From contig NC_133658.1 of the NCBI RefSeq assembly GCF_037893015.1, forward strand, positions 171,775,711-171,839,710: 64,000 nucleotides of DNA. Reading direction: 5' to 3'. The notes below the pieces were generated by a model. It searched no databases and was not told where the DNA came from. It saw only the letters and a program-made list of their open reading frames with translations. Source of the stretch: Macrotis lagotis (lineage: Eukaryota; Chordata; Mammalia; Peramelemorphia; Peramelidae). The translations under genes and the position numbers were made by a program. Shown one piece after another: positions 34,741 to 38,789 of this stretch; position 1 is the first letter of the stretch; each line of letters starts with the position of its first letter.

Positions 34741-35455
34741 GGGGGGGCTGGGGGGCTTGCCTGGGGCCGCACAGCTGGGTGATTGTTGGGTGTCTGAGGC
34801 TGGATTTGGGCTCGGGTGCTCCTGGCTCTAGGGCTGGTTCTCTGTCCACTGCGCCACCTGGCTGCATCTATTATTATTATTTTTAATTTTAATTTTTTCT
34901 CTTTCCTTTAATCGCTCATGCGGGTCTCTTTTTTGGGGGGAGGGGGTATTATGTTTACTCTTAAACAAGAATATTTTAGTAATGTATAAGAATGAATGAT
35001 GGATAAATAAAATGAGCTGGAGAAGAAAAAAAGATTAAGATGGGAACCACTTGAGAGAGAGGGATATAACTCAGGGCCACTTTTCTCTTTAGTCATTACT
35101 GAATTCTAATAGCCTTTAACTCATTTCTATTGATAAGCTGATTTTTGGACAGCCTGGGATCCTCTCTCCTGGAGTCAAGGTTTGAGGTAGATCATATTCA
35201 GTAGAGAATAAGGTGTCCAAAAAGTGGGATCTTACTTCTTTAGACTTGCCTAAGGATCATTATCTAAGGTGATAGTTCAGTTATGGGTCAGTGATGCAAC
35301 CAGAGCCTGCTGCCCCAGAGGGCTTCTGGCAGTCACTCCCATCAACTGGCCATTCTGAGCGCCACCTCACTGATGAAGCAGCATCTTGTCTAACTCTGTA
35401 CCTTCTTCTTCCACAGGAGGATGCTGGTAGTGCAAAGGAAGGAACCTCTGTCTGA
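1416..35455 (+). CDS. RRBP1: RRBP1 (ribosome-binding protein 1, p180), C-terminal coding part, 18 exons
   Basis: Eighteen exons on the + strand join in one frame to about 585 residues plus stop. RRBP1/p180 is an ER membrane protein that binds ribosomes and microtubules and supports secretion. Its N-terminal membrane segment and decapeptide repeats lie left of this window; what is seen here is the cytosolic/lumen-free coiled-coil rod, rich in E, K, Q and L with almost no P. Diagnostic stretches, matched from memory to human RRBP1, are LTERIKSIETLLEAGQA, LREKNW.AMEALA.AE, EECDQYR-like ECDQYRTILAET, VRQQLSEMK and the terminus AKEGTSV. Every exon has AG/GT borders and no internal stop, so the gene looks intact. 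Joined exons: 1416-1569, 5147-5285, 6888-7066, 7381-7415, 15223-15313, 17888-17980, 19302-19394, 19797-19877, 20092-20181, 21954-22046, 22478-22549, 24672-24767, 25438-25521, 27191-27283, 28934-29017, 31184-31282, 32158-32301, 35417-35455. The paralogue kinectin (KTN1) is the main alternative, but the C-terminus is RRBP1-specific. Identity is very secure. Confidence 0.96.
1762..1900 (+). mobile_element. tRNA-derived SINE (MAR1/WSINE1-type)
   Basis: A SINE copy with gttaggtg...gtggatagaac head, box-B-like ggttcaaatcc, and tail cacttaaccccattgcc followed by A's. An 18-bp target duplication with one mismatch (taaagaatt.gccacctc) lies at 1744-1761 and 1901-1918. It sits in the intron between the first two RRBP1 exons. 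Confidence 0.85.
2340..2545 (+). repeat. MIR-like SINE relic
   Basis: Diverged core with ctgggtgacttggcaattc, acttaacctcttggg and ttccttatctataaaatg, the typical order of a MIR element. Edges are approximate. Confidence 0.5.
3100..3480 (+). repeat. ancient dispersed repeat (unnamed family), partial
   Basis: The order of phrases (gaggcaaggcctc, cttgtgttgaatcctgaa, aggagacaag, gtttgtatttgattctag) follows a widespread old mammalian repeat. The same family is seen at 16420-16920, 53690-54300 and 63090-63960. I do not assign a family name. Confidence 0.4.
4138..4281 (+). mobile_element. tRNA-derived SINE (MAR1/WSINE1-type)
   Basis: A complete copy with cagctaggtggcgcagtgg head and poly(A) tail, flanked by the exact 11-bp duplication agttaaccttg at 4127-4137 and 4282-4292. 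It lies in the second visible RRBP1 intron. Confidence 0.9.
5147..5285 (+). CDS. RRBP1: RRBP1 coding exon
   Basis: A long pyrimidine tract (tctcc...ccctctcag) precedes the exon. Translation starts VSQKEKEDALQKRLDEVSGEL, homologous to the ALQKRLDEVSREL part of human RRBP1. The exon ends in phase 1 (single g) before gttaga, and the next exon supplies the rest of a Glu codon. Confidence 0.93.
5640..5960. repeat. MIR-like relics
   Basis: The diverged core ggaagggacctcaaagaccac, tccagcaccttcattttccag and actgaggaccaggaagattt resembles the antisense tail of an old tRNA-derived SINE. It follows a piece resembling a MIR sense core. Edges uncertain. The rest of this intron (to 6887) shows only one further MIR-like stretch. 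Confidence 0.4.
6530..6690 (+). repeat. MIR-like SINE relic
   Basis: Order of motifs: gcctgggttcaag, tgtgtgatcctagacaag, aacctttctcagctctgg and tctcatctctaagttaagg. This is a diverged MIR core in sense orientation. Confidence 0.5.
6888..7066 (+). CDS. RRBP1: RRBP1 coding exon (ELHSKLQSSE...LLEAGQA)
   Basis: Acceptor gctatag. The 179 nt encode the strongly conserved ELHSKLQSSE segment and LTERIKSIETLLEAGQAK. The exon ends in phase 0 at acccag|gtcaga. With 179 nt it is the longest RRBP1 exon in the window. Confidence 0.95.
7381..7415 (+). CDS. RRBP1: RRBP1 35-nt micro-exon
   Basis: Acceptor cactttag and donor gtaag flank a 35-nt exon encoding TSQVEMDQLQA plus two bases of Arg. It matches the ASQAEADQQQTR stretch of human RRBP1. 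It enters in phase 0 and leaves in phase 2, so skipping it would shift the frame. The following intron (7.8 kb) is the longest inside the RRBP1 part. Confidence 0.9.
7416..8990. other. RRBP1 intron, first part, no recognised feature
   Basis: The first 1.6 kb of the 7.8 kb intron hold no exon and no repeat that I recognise. A C-run (cccccacccccacccccc) occurs near 8140-8162. Confidence 0.5.
9000..9430 (-). mobile_element. L1 3'-end fragment, antisense
   Basis: On the - strand this reads gaaccagaag...catgggg...gatcaat, then gacaatttt, atcaaaattgaat's complement and a terminal A-rich tail. It is the reverse complement of the same 3' untranslated region that inserted at 61475-61970, with scattered substitutions. 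It is 5'-truncated and old. Confidence 0.65.
9430..9541 (-). mobile_element. second L1 3'-end fragment, antisense
   Basis: The complement of a different L1 3' end (gggaggaaaatttaaaaactcaaactg on the - strand, preceded by a ccatacttaac-type piece). It resembles the + strand copies at 14095-14460 and 57560-57890. It abuts the preceding L1 fragment and is followed by a SINE insertion. Confidence 0.5.
9559..9711 (-). mobile_element. tRNA-derived SINE (MAR1/WSINE1-type), antisense
   Basis: An antisense copy: taggtttttgcatggc..., cttgcccaaggccacacag, gagccacctagctac. It is bounded by an exact 17-bp duplication (attatccttcattcttt) at 9542-9558 and 9712-9728. Confidence 0.92.
10112..10440 (+). repeat. 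two GC-rich SINE modules inside the HAL1-like 3' region
   Basis: Two head-to-tail SINE-like modules (about 10112-10245 and 10298-10437) read aggtggcgcaatg..., cacccgagccc, acccaacaatcacccag and ggtggcagacagagc, ccagacacccaaagatcaccc. They match the normal SINE, but T's are replaced by C's at many sites on this strand. The same module lies at the same place in the second element (34739-34866), so they belong to the element and did not insert independently. Confidence 0.7.
11258..12479 (-). pseudogene. L1 ORF1p-like coding region, frameshifted
   Basis: Translation gives in order an N-terminal Lys-rich piece, a coiled coil (MTELKKDFENQMRELEEKLG and following heptads), the RRM signature RLRKDNLKIIGIPESH and the C-terminal domain with TTLEARRAWNRIFH-like and MNYPARL motifs. 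ORF1p is the nucleic-acid chaperone of L1 RNPs. At least two frame breaks (about 11950 and about 11605) split it into three open segments, so the copy is inactive. Confidence 0.75.
13488..13638 (+). mobile_element. tRNA-derived SINE (MAR1/WSINE1-type)
   Basis: A young-looking copy (gcctaggtggcgcagtgg, ccggccctggagtcaggag) flanked by an exact 14-bp duplication aaaagttatcaaaa at 13474-13487 and 13639-13652. Confidence 0.92.
14095..14460 (+). mobile_element. L1 3'-end fragment interrupted by a SINE
   Basis: A piece of L1 3' UTR (tgttaaatatgattttacatg, catggggaagggagagtgg, aatgttaaaaattaac) is broken at 14260 by a SINE and continues after it (tttgcatttaattgggaat, aaataaataaag). It is the same family as 57560-57890. 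Confidence 0.65.
14260..14419 (+). mobile_element. tRNA-derived SINE nested in an L1 3' end
   Basis: A complete SINE with an exact 12-bp duplication aaaattaacttt at 14248-14259 and 14420-14431. The duplicated target is L1 3' UTR, so the SINE is younger than that L1 copy. Confidence 0.92.
14460..14660 (+). repeat. MIR-like SINE relic
   Basis: Motifs caagttcaaattctccctc, cagccttggttttctcatctg and gggttattgaaagggtcaaa occur in MIR order, followed by the insertion site of another SINE. Confidence 0.55.
14670..14836 (+). mobile_element. tRNA-derived SINE (MAR1/WSINE1-type)
   Basis: A SINE with a 3-base deletion around cagatcgtctc and a long A-rich tail. The duplication aaatgttagct lies at 14659-14669 and 14837-14847. 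Confidence 0.9.
14964..15116 (+). mobile_element. tRNA-derived SINE (MAR1/WSINE1-type)
   Basis: A SINE with an exact 16-bp duplication gaaaatcaggccattc at 14948-14963 and 15117-15132. It ends about 105 bases before an RRBP1 exon (15223). Confidence 0.93.
15223..15313 (+). CDS. RRBP1: RRBP1 coding exon (LKEREAQVTSLEKEA...)
   Basis: Acceptor tcctttag. The first base completes the split Arg codon, followed by LKEREAQVTSLEKEATELKE and AVEQQKLKNN, then donor gtaagg in phase 0. Human RRBP1 has the same LEKEAIELREAVEQQK pattern here. Confidence 0.94.
15748..15910 (+). mobile_element. tRNA-derived SINE, first of two at one target
   Basis: A SINE with a 15-base A tail, flanked by the 12-base target aagagtgttttt at 15736-15747 and 15911-15922. 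It lies directly upstream of another SINE that uses the same target sequence. Confidence 0.92.
15923..16073 (+). mobile_element. tRNA-derived SINE, second of two at one target
   Basis: A more diverged copy (gtagctaggtaaggcagtgg) ending in a C/A-rich tail. The target aagagtgtttt occurs a third time at 16074-16084. Confidence 0.9.
16420..16920 (+). repeat. ancient dispersed repeat (unnamed family)
   Basis: Phrases gatttgaactgaggcttgaag, ggagcagggcattcagaac, gggccttgagggtcag, ggcagtagagtcacc appear in the order seen at 53690-54300 and 63090-63960. Family name not assigned. Confidence 0.45.
17273..17441 (+). mobile_element. hAT-like MITE with terminal inverted repeats
   Basis: Starts caggggctcttagcc and ends ggttatgaattcttg, an imperfect inverted pair. 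The inside (tgtcatggactttctcgtg, attgaaatataattatcaaa) matches other copies at 29580-29740, 31431-31720 and 48421-48614. No clean 8-bp target duplication was found. Confidence 0.5.
17888..17980 (+). CDS. RRBP1: RRBP1 coding exon (DLREKNWRAMEAL)
   Basis: Acceptor tttcccag, 31 codons, donor gttgga (position +3 is not a purine). It encodes DLREKNWRAMEALASAEKGC and the end LTKAK. It is the first of twelve consecutive exons that begin and end between codons. Confidence 0.94.
18475..18600 (+). repeat. MIR-like SINE relic
   Basis: Core motifs gacctgagttcaaattcagc, gagcaagtcacttaacctc in sense orientation. The rest of this intron (to 19301) holds diverged SINE-tail pieces near 18770-19110 and nothing else recognised. 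Confidence 0.5.
19302..19394 (+). CDS. RRBP1: RRBP1 coding exon (EEVEKQF...FPDISVSTCQ)
   Basis: Acceptor ctctttcag, 31 codons, donor gtacaa. The C-terminal half LLSLFPDISV aligns with LLALLPELSV of human RRBP1. The middle of the exon is poorly conserved. Confidence 0.9.
19420..19600 (+). repeat. MIR-like SINE relic
   Basis: Motifs gatctggattcaaatcctgc, cagtttcctcaactataaatt and gttataaggctcccatgaga follow the MIR order. Confidence 0.5.
19645..19699 (+). repeat. (ATT)n microsatellite
   Basis: About 18 uninterrupted ATT units, 97 bases upstream of the RRBP1 exon at 19797. Confidence 0.97.
19797..19877 (+). CDS. RRBP1: RRBP1 coding exon (SYDEWLQEFKEK)
   Basis: Acceptor ggtttcag, 27 codons, donor gtaaga. 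SYDEWLQEFKEK aligns with NYTEWLQDLKEK in human. The rest of the exon is divergent and breaks the coiled-coil heptads, as it does in human RRBP1. An (ATT)n tract ends 97 bases upstream of the exon. Confidence 0.9.
20092..20181 (+). CDS. RRBP1: RRBP1 coding exon (DLASKLKDAEEAQ)
   Basis: Acceptor ggttctttcag, 30 codons, donor gtgggt. It encodes DLASKLKDAEEAQSNLQ and ECDQYRTILAET, near-identical to human. Confidence 0.95.
20409..20556 (+). mobile_element. tRNA-derived SINE (MAR1/WSINE1-type)
   Basis: A SINE with a 15-bp duplication aaaaatacc.ggtca (one mismatch) at 20394-20408 and 20557-20571. Confidence 0.9.
21510..21720 (+). mobile_element. old L1 3'-end fragment (tentative)
   Basis: tttgaaggatttatgaagga, atccacctccaggaaaagatc and a final A-rich stretch resemble the marsupial L1 3' UTR at 57560-57890, with many differences. 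Confidence 0.35.
21770..21838 (+). repeat. L2 3'-end relic
   Basis: tttgtattcccagtacttag, cacaagacttggcatgta, tttaataaatgacc is the typical terminal segment of L2. Confidence 0.55.
21954..22046 (+). CDS. RRBP1: RRBP1 coding exon (EGMLKDLQKSVEEEEQ)
   Basis: Acceptor tctcttag, 31 codons, donor gtaaat. It contains the conserved LKDLQKSVEEEEQVWR and SEEELQK. Confidence 0.95.
22478..22549 (+). CDS. RRBP1: RRBP1 coding exon (SQIRVKHLEETMEKLKG)
   Basis: Acceptor atttcatag, 24 codons (72 nt), donor gtaaga. VKHLEETMEKLKGDLQ corresponds to VKHLEEIVEKLKGELE in human. Confidence 0.94.
22950..24330 (+). mobile_element. L2 (CR1-clade) LINE relic, sense
   Basis: Pyrimidine-rich sequence with L2 landmarks in order: tccttcaccttccatgac, cccttggtgatcttatc, accatattatactcctatga, ccatcaccacctggcccc, aggaagccttccttaacac and a terminal aaattccttgaaagcaggg. 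Several stops and gaps destroy the reverse-transcriptase frame. The open stretches seen here are remnants, not genes. Confidence 0.65.
24672..24767 (+). CDS. RRBP1: RRBP1 coding exon (VREYAALLETQLEEHM)
   Basis: 32 codons, donor gtaagt. The acceptor tgtgtcaag has a poor pyrimidine tract (tgatgtgtatttgtgtc). It encodes LETQLEEHMSTSSAECQKY and QEVES, matching the AECQNYAKEV region of human. Confidence 0.93.
25361..25394 (+). repeat. (TC)n pyrimidine tract
   Basis: About 34 bases of tctctc with c-rich interruptions, ending 43 bases before the RRBP1 exon at 25438. It may serve as the distant pyrimidine tract of the weak acceptor ataaataaag. Confidence 0.8.
25438..25521 (+). CDS. RRBP1: RRBP1 coding exon (LRDLLTEAREQMDAANSEAQ)
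   Basis: 84 nt, 28 codons, exactly four heptads, donor gtaact. The acceptor is ataaataaag, but a strong (TC)n pyrimidine tract lies 45-75 bases upstream. The exon ends SKELAL, as DELAL does in human. Confidence 0.93.
26025..26175 (+). repeat. MIR-like SINE relic
   Basis: gcaccagattgggaattagg, cctctgtttcctcatttgta, aaatgagaggactgaacttg. The rest of the 25522-27190 intron shows nothing recognised. Confidence 0.55.
27191..27283 (+). CDS. RRBP1: RRBP1 coding exon (VRQQLSEMKNHVQDGE)
   Basis: Acceptor cctatttcag. It starts VRQQLSEMKNHVQDGEVVGS and ends EQEPVE, where human has EQDPVQ. The donor I chose is gttagg at 27284. A second donor, gtgaga at 27293, would add three in-frame codons (V R A). 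The second half of the exon is the acidic, non-coiled stretch that is also variable in human. Confidence 0.9.
27760..27901 (+). repeat. MIR-like SINE relic
   Basis: ggctttgaatcctgactttg, ccttacctataaaattgagg, in MIR order. It is cut on the right by a SINE insertion. Confidence 0.45.
27902..28046 (+). mobile_element. tRNA-derived SINE with internal deletion
   Basis: gtagctaggtggcgcagtgg head and ccttgggcaagtca tail. The acttaataattacctag segment in the middle is missing. A short duplication gaaaagtat is present at 27893-27901 and about 28046-28054. Confidence 0.8.
28340..28410 (+). repeat. ancient dispersed repeat, short 5' piece
   Basis: aatcaattaagtgctaaatg, ctagggatacaaaaaggaat, tacagtctaag is the front segment of the unnamed family seen in full near 63110. 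The rest of this intron to 28933 shows nothing recognised. Confidence 0.4.
28934..29017 (+). CDS. RRBP1: RRBP1 coding exon (LKTQLEQTETLLEKEQ)
   Basis: Acceptor tttcccttag, 28 codons, donor gtaagt (consensus). It encodes LKTQLEQTETLLEKEQIQRQ and ends QLTAEFED, close to human LKTQLEWTEAILEDEQ and KLTAEFEE. Confidence 0.95.
29580..29745 (-). mobile_element. hAT-like MITE copy
   Basis: tttcagtataattattttct, tttgtaatcctatgtatttt and the end aacagttaagaaaccgagg match the family at 17273 and 48421 in the opposite orientation. Confidence 0.45.
30410..30645 (-). mobile_element. L1 3'-end fragment, antisense
   Basis: ttgttttccaattacataca, cccccaacagaaggctatct and tagatcaaaattgaatgtg parallel the antisense L1 end at 9000-9200. 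It is truncated. Confidence 0.6.
30805..30990 (+). repeat. MIR-like SINE relic
   Basis: gaggcagcatggctggactt, ggagtcctagctctgccatt, ccacaattccctcatctgag. Confidence 0.45.
31184..31282 (+). CDS. RRBP1: RRBP1 coding exon (AQNSVCTLQAELEKLRAS)
   Basis: 33 codons, donor gtaacg. The acceptor cctacacaag is weak because purines interrupt its pyrimidine tract. The exon encodes LQAELEKLRAS, then ESSEAEEAVQLK, matching ESSETEEASQLK in human. Confidence 0.93.
31431..31720 (-). mobile_element. hAT-like MITE, two overlapping partial copies
   Basis: cagggattatgaacatggga at the left matches the degenerate terminus. The segment aatttcctttgtgatccta is followed about 80 bases later by gatttcctttgtaatcct, showing that an inner part occurs twice. 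The right end carries gggtccataggcttcatca. Edges approximate. Confidence 0.45.
32158..32301 (+). CDS. RRBP1: RRBP1 penultimate coding exon (ERLEKEKKLTKDLG)
   Basis: Acceptor gacttacag, 48 codons, donor gtacag. It encodes ERLEKEKKLTKDLGQAATKL, KEKELVKKLQEKLEKT. It is the largest of the symmetric phase-0 exons and very similar to human. Confidence 0.95.
32350..32795 (-). repeat. old tRNA-type SINE relic split by a younger SINE
   Basis: tactgtgtaccaggtgcttc, cctgggagggagagactgg, gctgagacaaacaggagtta, then after the insertion tgaggccagatttgaacttg and gtcttcc. This is the antisense tail of a longer marsupial SINE, interrupted at 32563-32718. Confidence 0.5.
32563..32718 (+). mobile_element. tRNA-derived SINE nested in an older SINE
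   Basis: A complete SINE with an exact 13-bp duplication aaatcaaggctaa at 32550-32562 and 32719-32731. The host sequence is an older, diverged SINE in the opposite orientation. Confidence 0.92.
34340..34480 (-). repeat. SINE-like module within HAL1-like 3' UTR (diverged)
   Basis: On the + strand aaggggctgggattgg, gcctgcccaggaccatag, gatctgtctgctgcgccact follow the layout of an antisense SINE (ctgcgccacctag terminus), strongly altered. The counterpart lies at about 10650-10790. Confidence 0.45.
34664..34740 (+). repeat. (ATT)n/(ATC)n microsatellite in the HAL1-like 3' region
   Basis: attattattactattatcat, six ATC-type units, then about 14 ATT units up to the G-run at 34740. Confidence 0.95.
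34739..34866 (-). repeat. GC-rich SINE module within HAL1-like 3' region
   Basis: On the + strand gcttgcctggggccgcacag, ctgggtgattgttgggtgtc, tgcgccacctggctgc aligns along its length with an ordinary antisense SINE (for example 36640-36750). About 15 of some 20 differences are A in the SINE versus G here. Confidence 0.75.
35417..35455 (+). CDS. RRBP1: RRBP1 terminal coding exon with stop
   Basis: Acceptor cttcttcttccacag, then EDAGSAKEGTSV and TGA at 35453-35455. The last residues KEGTSV match the human C-terminus as I recall it and separate RRBP1 from kinectin. Confidence 0.95.
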   Translation, partial: EDAGSAKEGTSV

Positions 35456-35980
35456 AGCACCTCTGGAATTAAAAGTTCCTTATTCAACTTTACCAAAATG
35501 CCTTACACATTCCTTTAAAACAAACCAACCTGAAAAAAAATTACACATGTTCTACATCCTGTAGAGACAGAAGCCATTAGTGAACCAGAACCTTTAGATT
35601 CACAAAAAACATACTACAGGCACTACCTTTGTAAAGGAATCTTTGTAACGTTTTCTAAAACGGTATTCCCTGGGGCAAGCCCTGGACTGTCAGGAAGTGG
35701 ACTCCAAAGCCTTTATTAAATTTTCTGTATGAACAGAACCCATGAATGTGTGAAACCAGGGGTTGGGGGTGGGGGGAAGTCTTCGTATCTGTATGTCAAT
35801 CAGTGCAATTGTTTTTTGTTGGGGGTGGGAATGGGAGTGACTTTCTGCAGAGTTATTGAGGATGGGGAGACAGAGGCTTGAAAGGGAAGTTTTAAGAAAG
35901 TGGGTCATGCAGTTGCCAACAAGACCTGATTGTGAATTTCTGGATGTTACTGCTATTAAAACCAATGTTGTAGCCATCGG
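35456..35980 (+). other. RRBP1: RRBP1 3' untranslated region (end approximate)
   Basis: This is non-coding sequence after the stop. Two ATTAAA hexamers are visible, at 35715-35720 and 35955-35960. The distal one is followed by a GT-rich stretch (tgttgtagcc) suited to cleavage near 35980. An AATAAA at 36306-36311 is a third possibility, so the true end may lie further right. Confidence 0.6.
35955..35960 (+). terminator. RRBP1: candidate poly(A) signal ATTAAA of RRBP1
   Basis: The ATTAAA hexamer lies 500 bases after the RRBP1 stop with a GT-rich element 10-20 bases downstream. Alternatives are ATTAAA at 35715 and AATAAA at 36306. Confidence 0.45.
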
Positions 35981-35985
35981 GGCCA

Positions 35986-36617
35986 TTCCTAGTCTTCTTT
36001 TCAACTGGGGTTTGCTTTTCTAGACTGAGATCCTCATGCTTCCTTGAACTCCAAGGGCAAATATGGCAGTTGGGACAAGTAGTGTTCAGTTGAATTAAAG
36101 GAATGAAAATGTTCATTTTCTTCTTCAAATTAGTCAACAGCATTTGTATGATGTACCCATCATAAGGCACAAAGGCAGTAGAGGGAATAGAGGGTACTTC
36201 ACTCCAAGTTTTAACAATAACAGGCCGAGAAATGGCAATAAGCCTACCCCATGGGGTCGCTGCTGGCAACCTTGTGCCAAAGTTTCCAAGGGAAAAATCT
36301 AGGGAAATAAAATTATGGTAACACCTGGCAACCAGATGGAAGTGATTATTTTGCCTCTGTACCCTCTGCACCCTCAGCCTCAGGGTCTGAATTTGCCAGG
36401 AATTGGTTTGCAAGTGGCTTTGTACCTAGTAAGGACCAAGCTTTATGAATTAAGAAGGTATCTCCATCTCAAACTTGGAAAAATATTGATGCTCCGGCAA
36501 TGACCAGTTCTGGCTAAAACTGCCCAAATTGGCTGAAATGTTCCAAGTTCACATTGGCAGTGGTTGTAACCTGCCAAGCAGACAGGATATGGGCAGCTGG
36601 TACAGATCTGTGATCTT
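35986..36617. other. intergenic, start of RRBP1-DSTN interval
   Basis: No repeat recognised. A 173-codon open frame lies on the - strand at 35892-36413 but starts with TTG and has no recognised homology. AATAAA at 36306-36311 on the + strand might be a further RRBP1 poly(A) signal. Confidence 0.5.
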
Positions 36618-36754
36618 TTTTTTTTTTTGCAAGGCAAACGGGGTTAAGTGGCTTGCCCAAGGCCACACAGCTAGGTAATTATTAAGTGTCTGAGGCTGGA
36701 TTTGAACTCAGGTACTCCTGACTTCAGGGCCAGTGCTCTATCCACTGCACCCCT
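36618..36754 (-). mobile_element. tRNA-derived SINE, antisense
   Basis: A near-complete antisense copy (cttgcccaaggccacacag, gctctatccactgcaccc). Its 14-bp duplication agatct.t.atctt has two mismatches, at 36604-36617 and 36755-36768. Confidence 0.88.
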
Positions 36755-37089
36755 AGATCTATAATCTTTAAGTCACTTTTAGAAGAATCCATGCCACCCC
36801 CTCAAAATCCAGTGGAAAGTACTTTGTATCATTGCTTAGAATTGGAAGGGTCAGGTCCTAAAGCAGGTCCAAACCTGCTGACTGAGTTCAGGAATATTTA
36901 ATCTTTCATCTACTCATTTGCCATTTTTTAAAAAATTTCTGTCTCCCAGGATGATTATTTCAAACAAACATAACACAAACTGTTAGTCCCTTTGTGCTTT
37001 ATTTGGTACAAGATTTATTAACTGTTTAAATTGATCTTTGTGTATGTACTCTTGTCCATTTAATCATCTGACAAGGAAGTCCAAAAACC

Positions 37090-37255
37090 CTACTTCCCTG
37101 AGCTCAGCATTGGAAGAAAGGCACCAGATTTACAATCTAGTTCTGCAGTTTATAGTGTGACCTGAGCAGGTCACCTCACTGGGACTCAGTTTCTTCATCT
37201 GTAAAATGAGGGGCCTGTTAGGTTAGATCCAGCAATGAACTGCCAGTTCTCAGGT
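37090..37255 (+). repeat. MIR-like SINE relic
   Basis: gcaccagatttacaatctag, gtgacctgagcaggtcacct, actcagtttcttcatctgta, a clear MIR core. Confidence 0.65.
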
Positions 37256-37474
37256 GAGCCTTCAGTTGAGCTGGGAGCTTAAAGGAAGAATTGATTCGTG
37301 TTCTAAAGACTATCCTGGCAACTTGGATCTACTGGTTGGTAAAAATGCTCCTTCACCTCTACAAAAAGTACCTTCTCATCACAATCCTGTGTCGTAGGAC
37401 ACAGGTAGGGAGTGTTTCTATTTTATGGACTGTAAATGCAGTTAAAAGAGAACTCTATGGCCAACTTCCTTGAT

Positions 37475-37700
37475 TTATAGATGAGGAAACTGAGGCCCCG
37501 GGGAAGTTAATGACATACCCAAAGTGACTCAAGTAGTAAAAATGAGAGATGATTGCTTCTTGATTCCAAAGCCAGTGCCTCTTTCTGCAGTGATCTAAAG
37601 AAAAGACAGGTCTTCTATAAAGTTACATGGCCAAAAAGTGGGAGCACTAGGATTTGAACTCGGCTCTTCCGACTCTTGTACTCTTCCCTTTATACCACAC
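37475..37700 (-). repeat. old tRNA-type SINE relics, antisense
   Basis: tttatagatgaggaaactga, ggccccggggaagttaatga and, after a break, ggatttgaactcggctcttc. This is the antisense tail of a marsupial SINE. Confidence 0.5.
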
Positions 37701-38348
37701 TGCCTCAAATAGAGACAATGTAGTAAAACATCTTAAATGTCTTTCCTTAAGGGATACCTGTATCAATGCAGTCTGATCCAGAAGCAGGCCTGTGTGCAGG
37801 TATCTTGAGGGGCAGCTGTGGTTGAACACTGGGAAGAGTCTTATGCCATTTGTCCGAAGTCCCTTTATTTACACATAATAGCCTGAATTGTGGTTCTGTT
37901 CTTCTTGCCCTCATGGAGAAGTAGTAGTGTTTCCTGGCTAGATAAACCATCAGGTCCTAAGGGACCACTGAAACAGCCAAGTTGGCCTGAGCTAAGACAG
38001 TGCTTCCTCACTCCTTTACCTATCTCTAATGGGCTTGTAAGTTTAGGCTTGTTCCAAACTAGAACACTTTATGTGGTCTTCTGGCCTTACTAATTTCCTT
38101 ACCCTAAACACTCTTGCCTGTCTAGATGCTAAAAGGGATGCCCTTTCTGCCAGCAGAGGGCACCTTGGTTGCCTTCCACCCTATTTCATTGGAAAATTTG
38201 GTTTGGATTTCATATCAATCCATGAAAATAAGCCATCAACCTCCAATATCCACTACTTGGTGATAACTTTATTAAGGGAGAATGGTTGGTCTGACATTTA
38301 AAAATTATTTTAAGGCAAATCCTACCCAAAATTTCTTTGGAATAAAAC

Positions 38349-38495
38349 TTTTAGGATTTTGCAAGGCAGTGGGGTTAAGTGGCTTGCCCAAGGCCACACA
38401 GCTAGGTAATTATCAAGTGCCTGAGGTCACATTTGAACTAAGGTACTCCTGACTCCAGGGCTGGTGCTCTATCCACTGCACCACCTAGCTGTCCC
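38349..38495 (-). mobile_element. tRNA-derived SINE, antisense
   Basis: An antisense copy with an exact 11-bp duplication tggaataaaac at 38338-38348 and 38496-38506. Confidence 0.92.
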
Positions 38496-38599
38496 TGGAA
38501 TAAAACATTTCTTAAGTGTTTTAAATTTAATCTTGTGAGGTAGAGTGTAAGAATCCATATTTTTCAGAGAGAAATGGGTTTAGAGTAAGTTAAACAAAG

Positions 38600-38780
38600 C
38601 CTTCATGGTTCAGGGGAATGAATGCTAGATTTGAAATAAGTGGATTTGCACTCATAGCCCACCTTTTGTCTCTTGCTACCTGTCAACTCCTGGATTTTGT
38701 GCACCTTTGACCACCTTGTCTAGAACAAGGGGCTAGATTGGATGATCATTCAGGTCCTTTCCAGCCCTATGGTCCTATAA
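38600..38780 (+). repeat. MIR-like SINE relic
   Basis: gaatgctagatttgaaataa, gaccaccttgtctagaacaa, gattggatgatcattcaggt. Confidence 0.4.
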
Positions 38781-38789
38781 ACTTGAACC

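Larger units (their letters stand above)
32795..35034 (+). mobile_element. HAL1-like (ORF1-only) L1 element, 5'-truncated, sense
   Basis: It starts inside ORF1 (caatctgaagatgaagatga) and follows the same order as the - strand copy at 9905-13005: coiled coil, RRM-like segment (aggaaagataatttaaaaat), C-terminal domain (agctcgtagggcttggaata), ORF1 end near 33860, 3' UTR, GC-rich SINE-like modules antisense, tail to about 35034. ORF1 has an in-frame TAA near 33303 and an A-run frameshift near 33040, so it is dead. There is no ORF2. It sits in the last RRBP1 intron in the same orientation as the gene. Confidence 0.78.
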
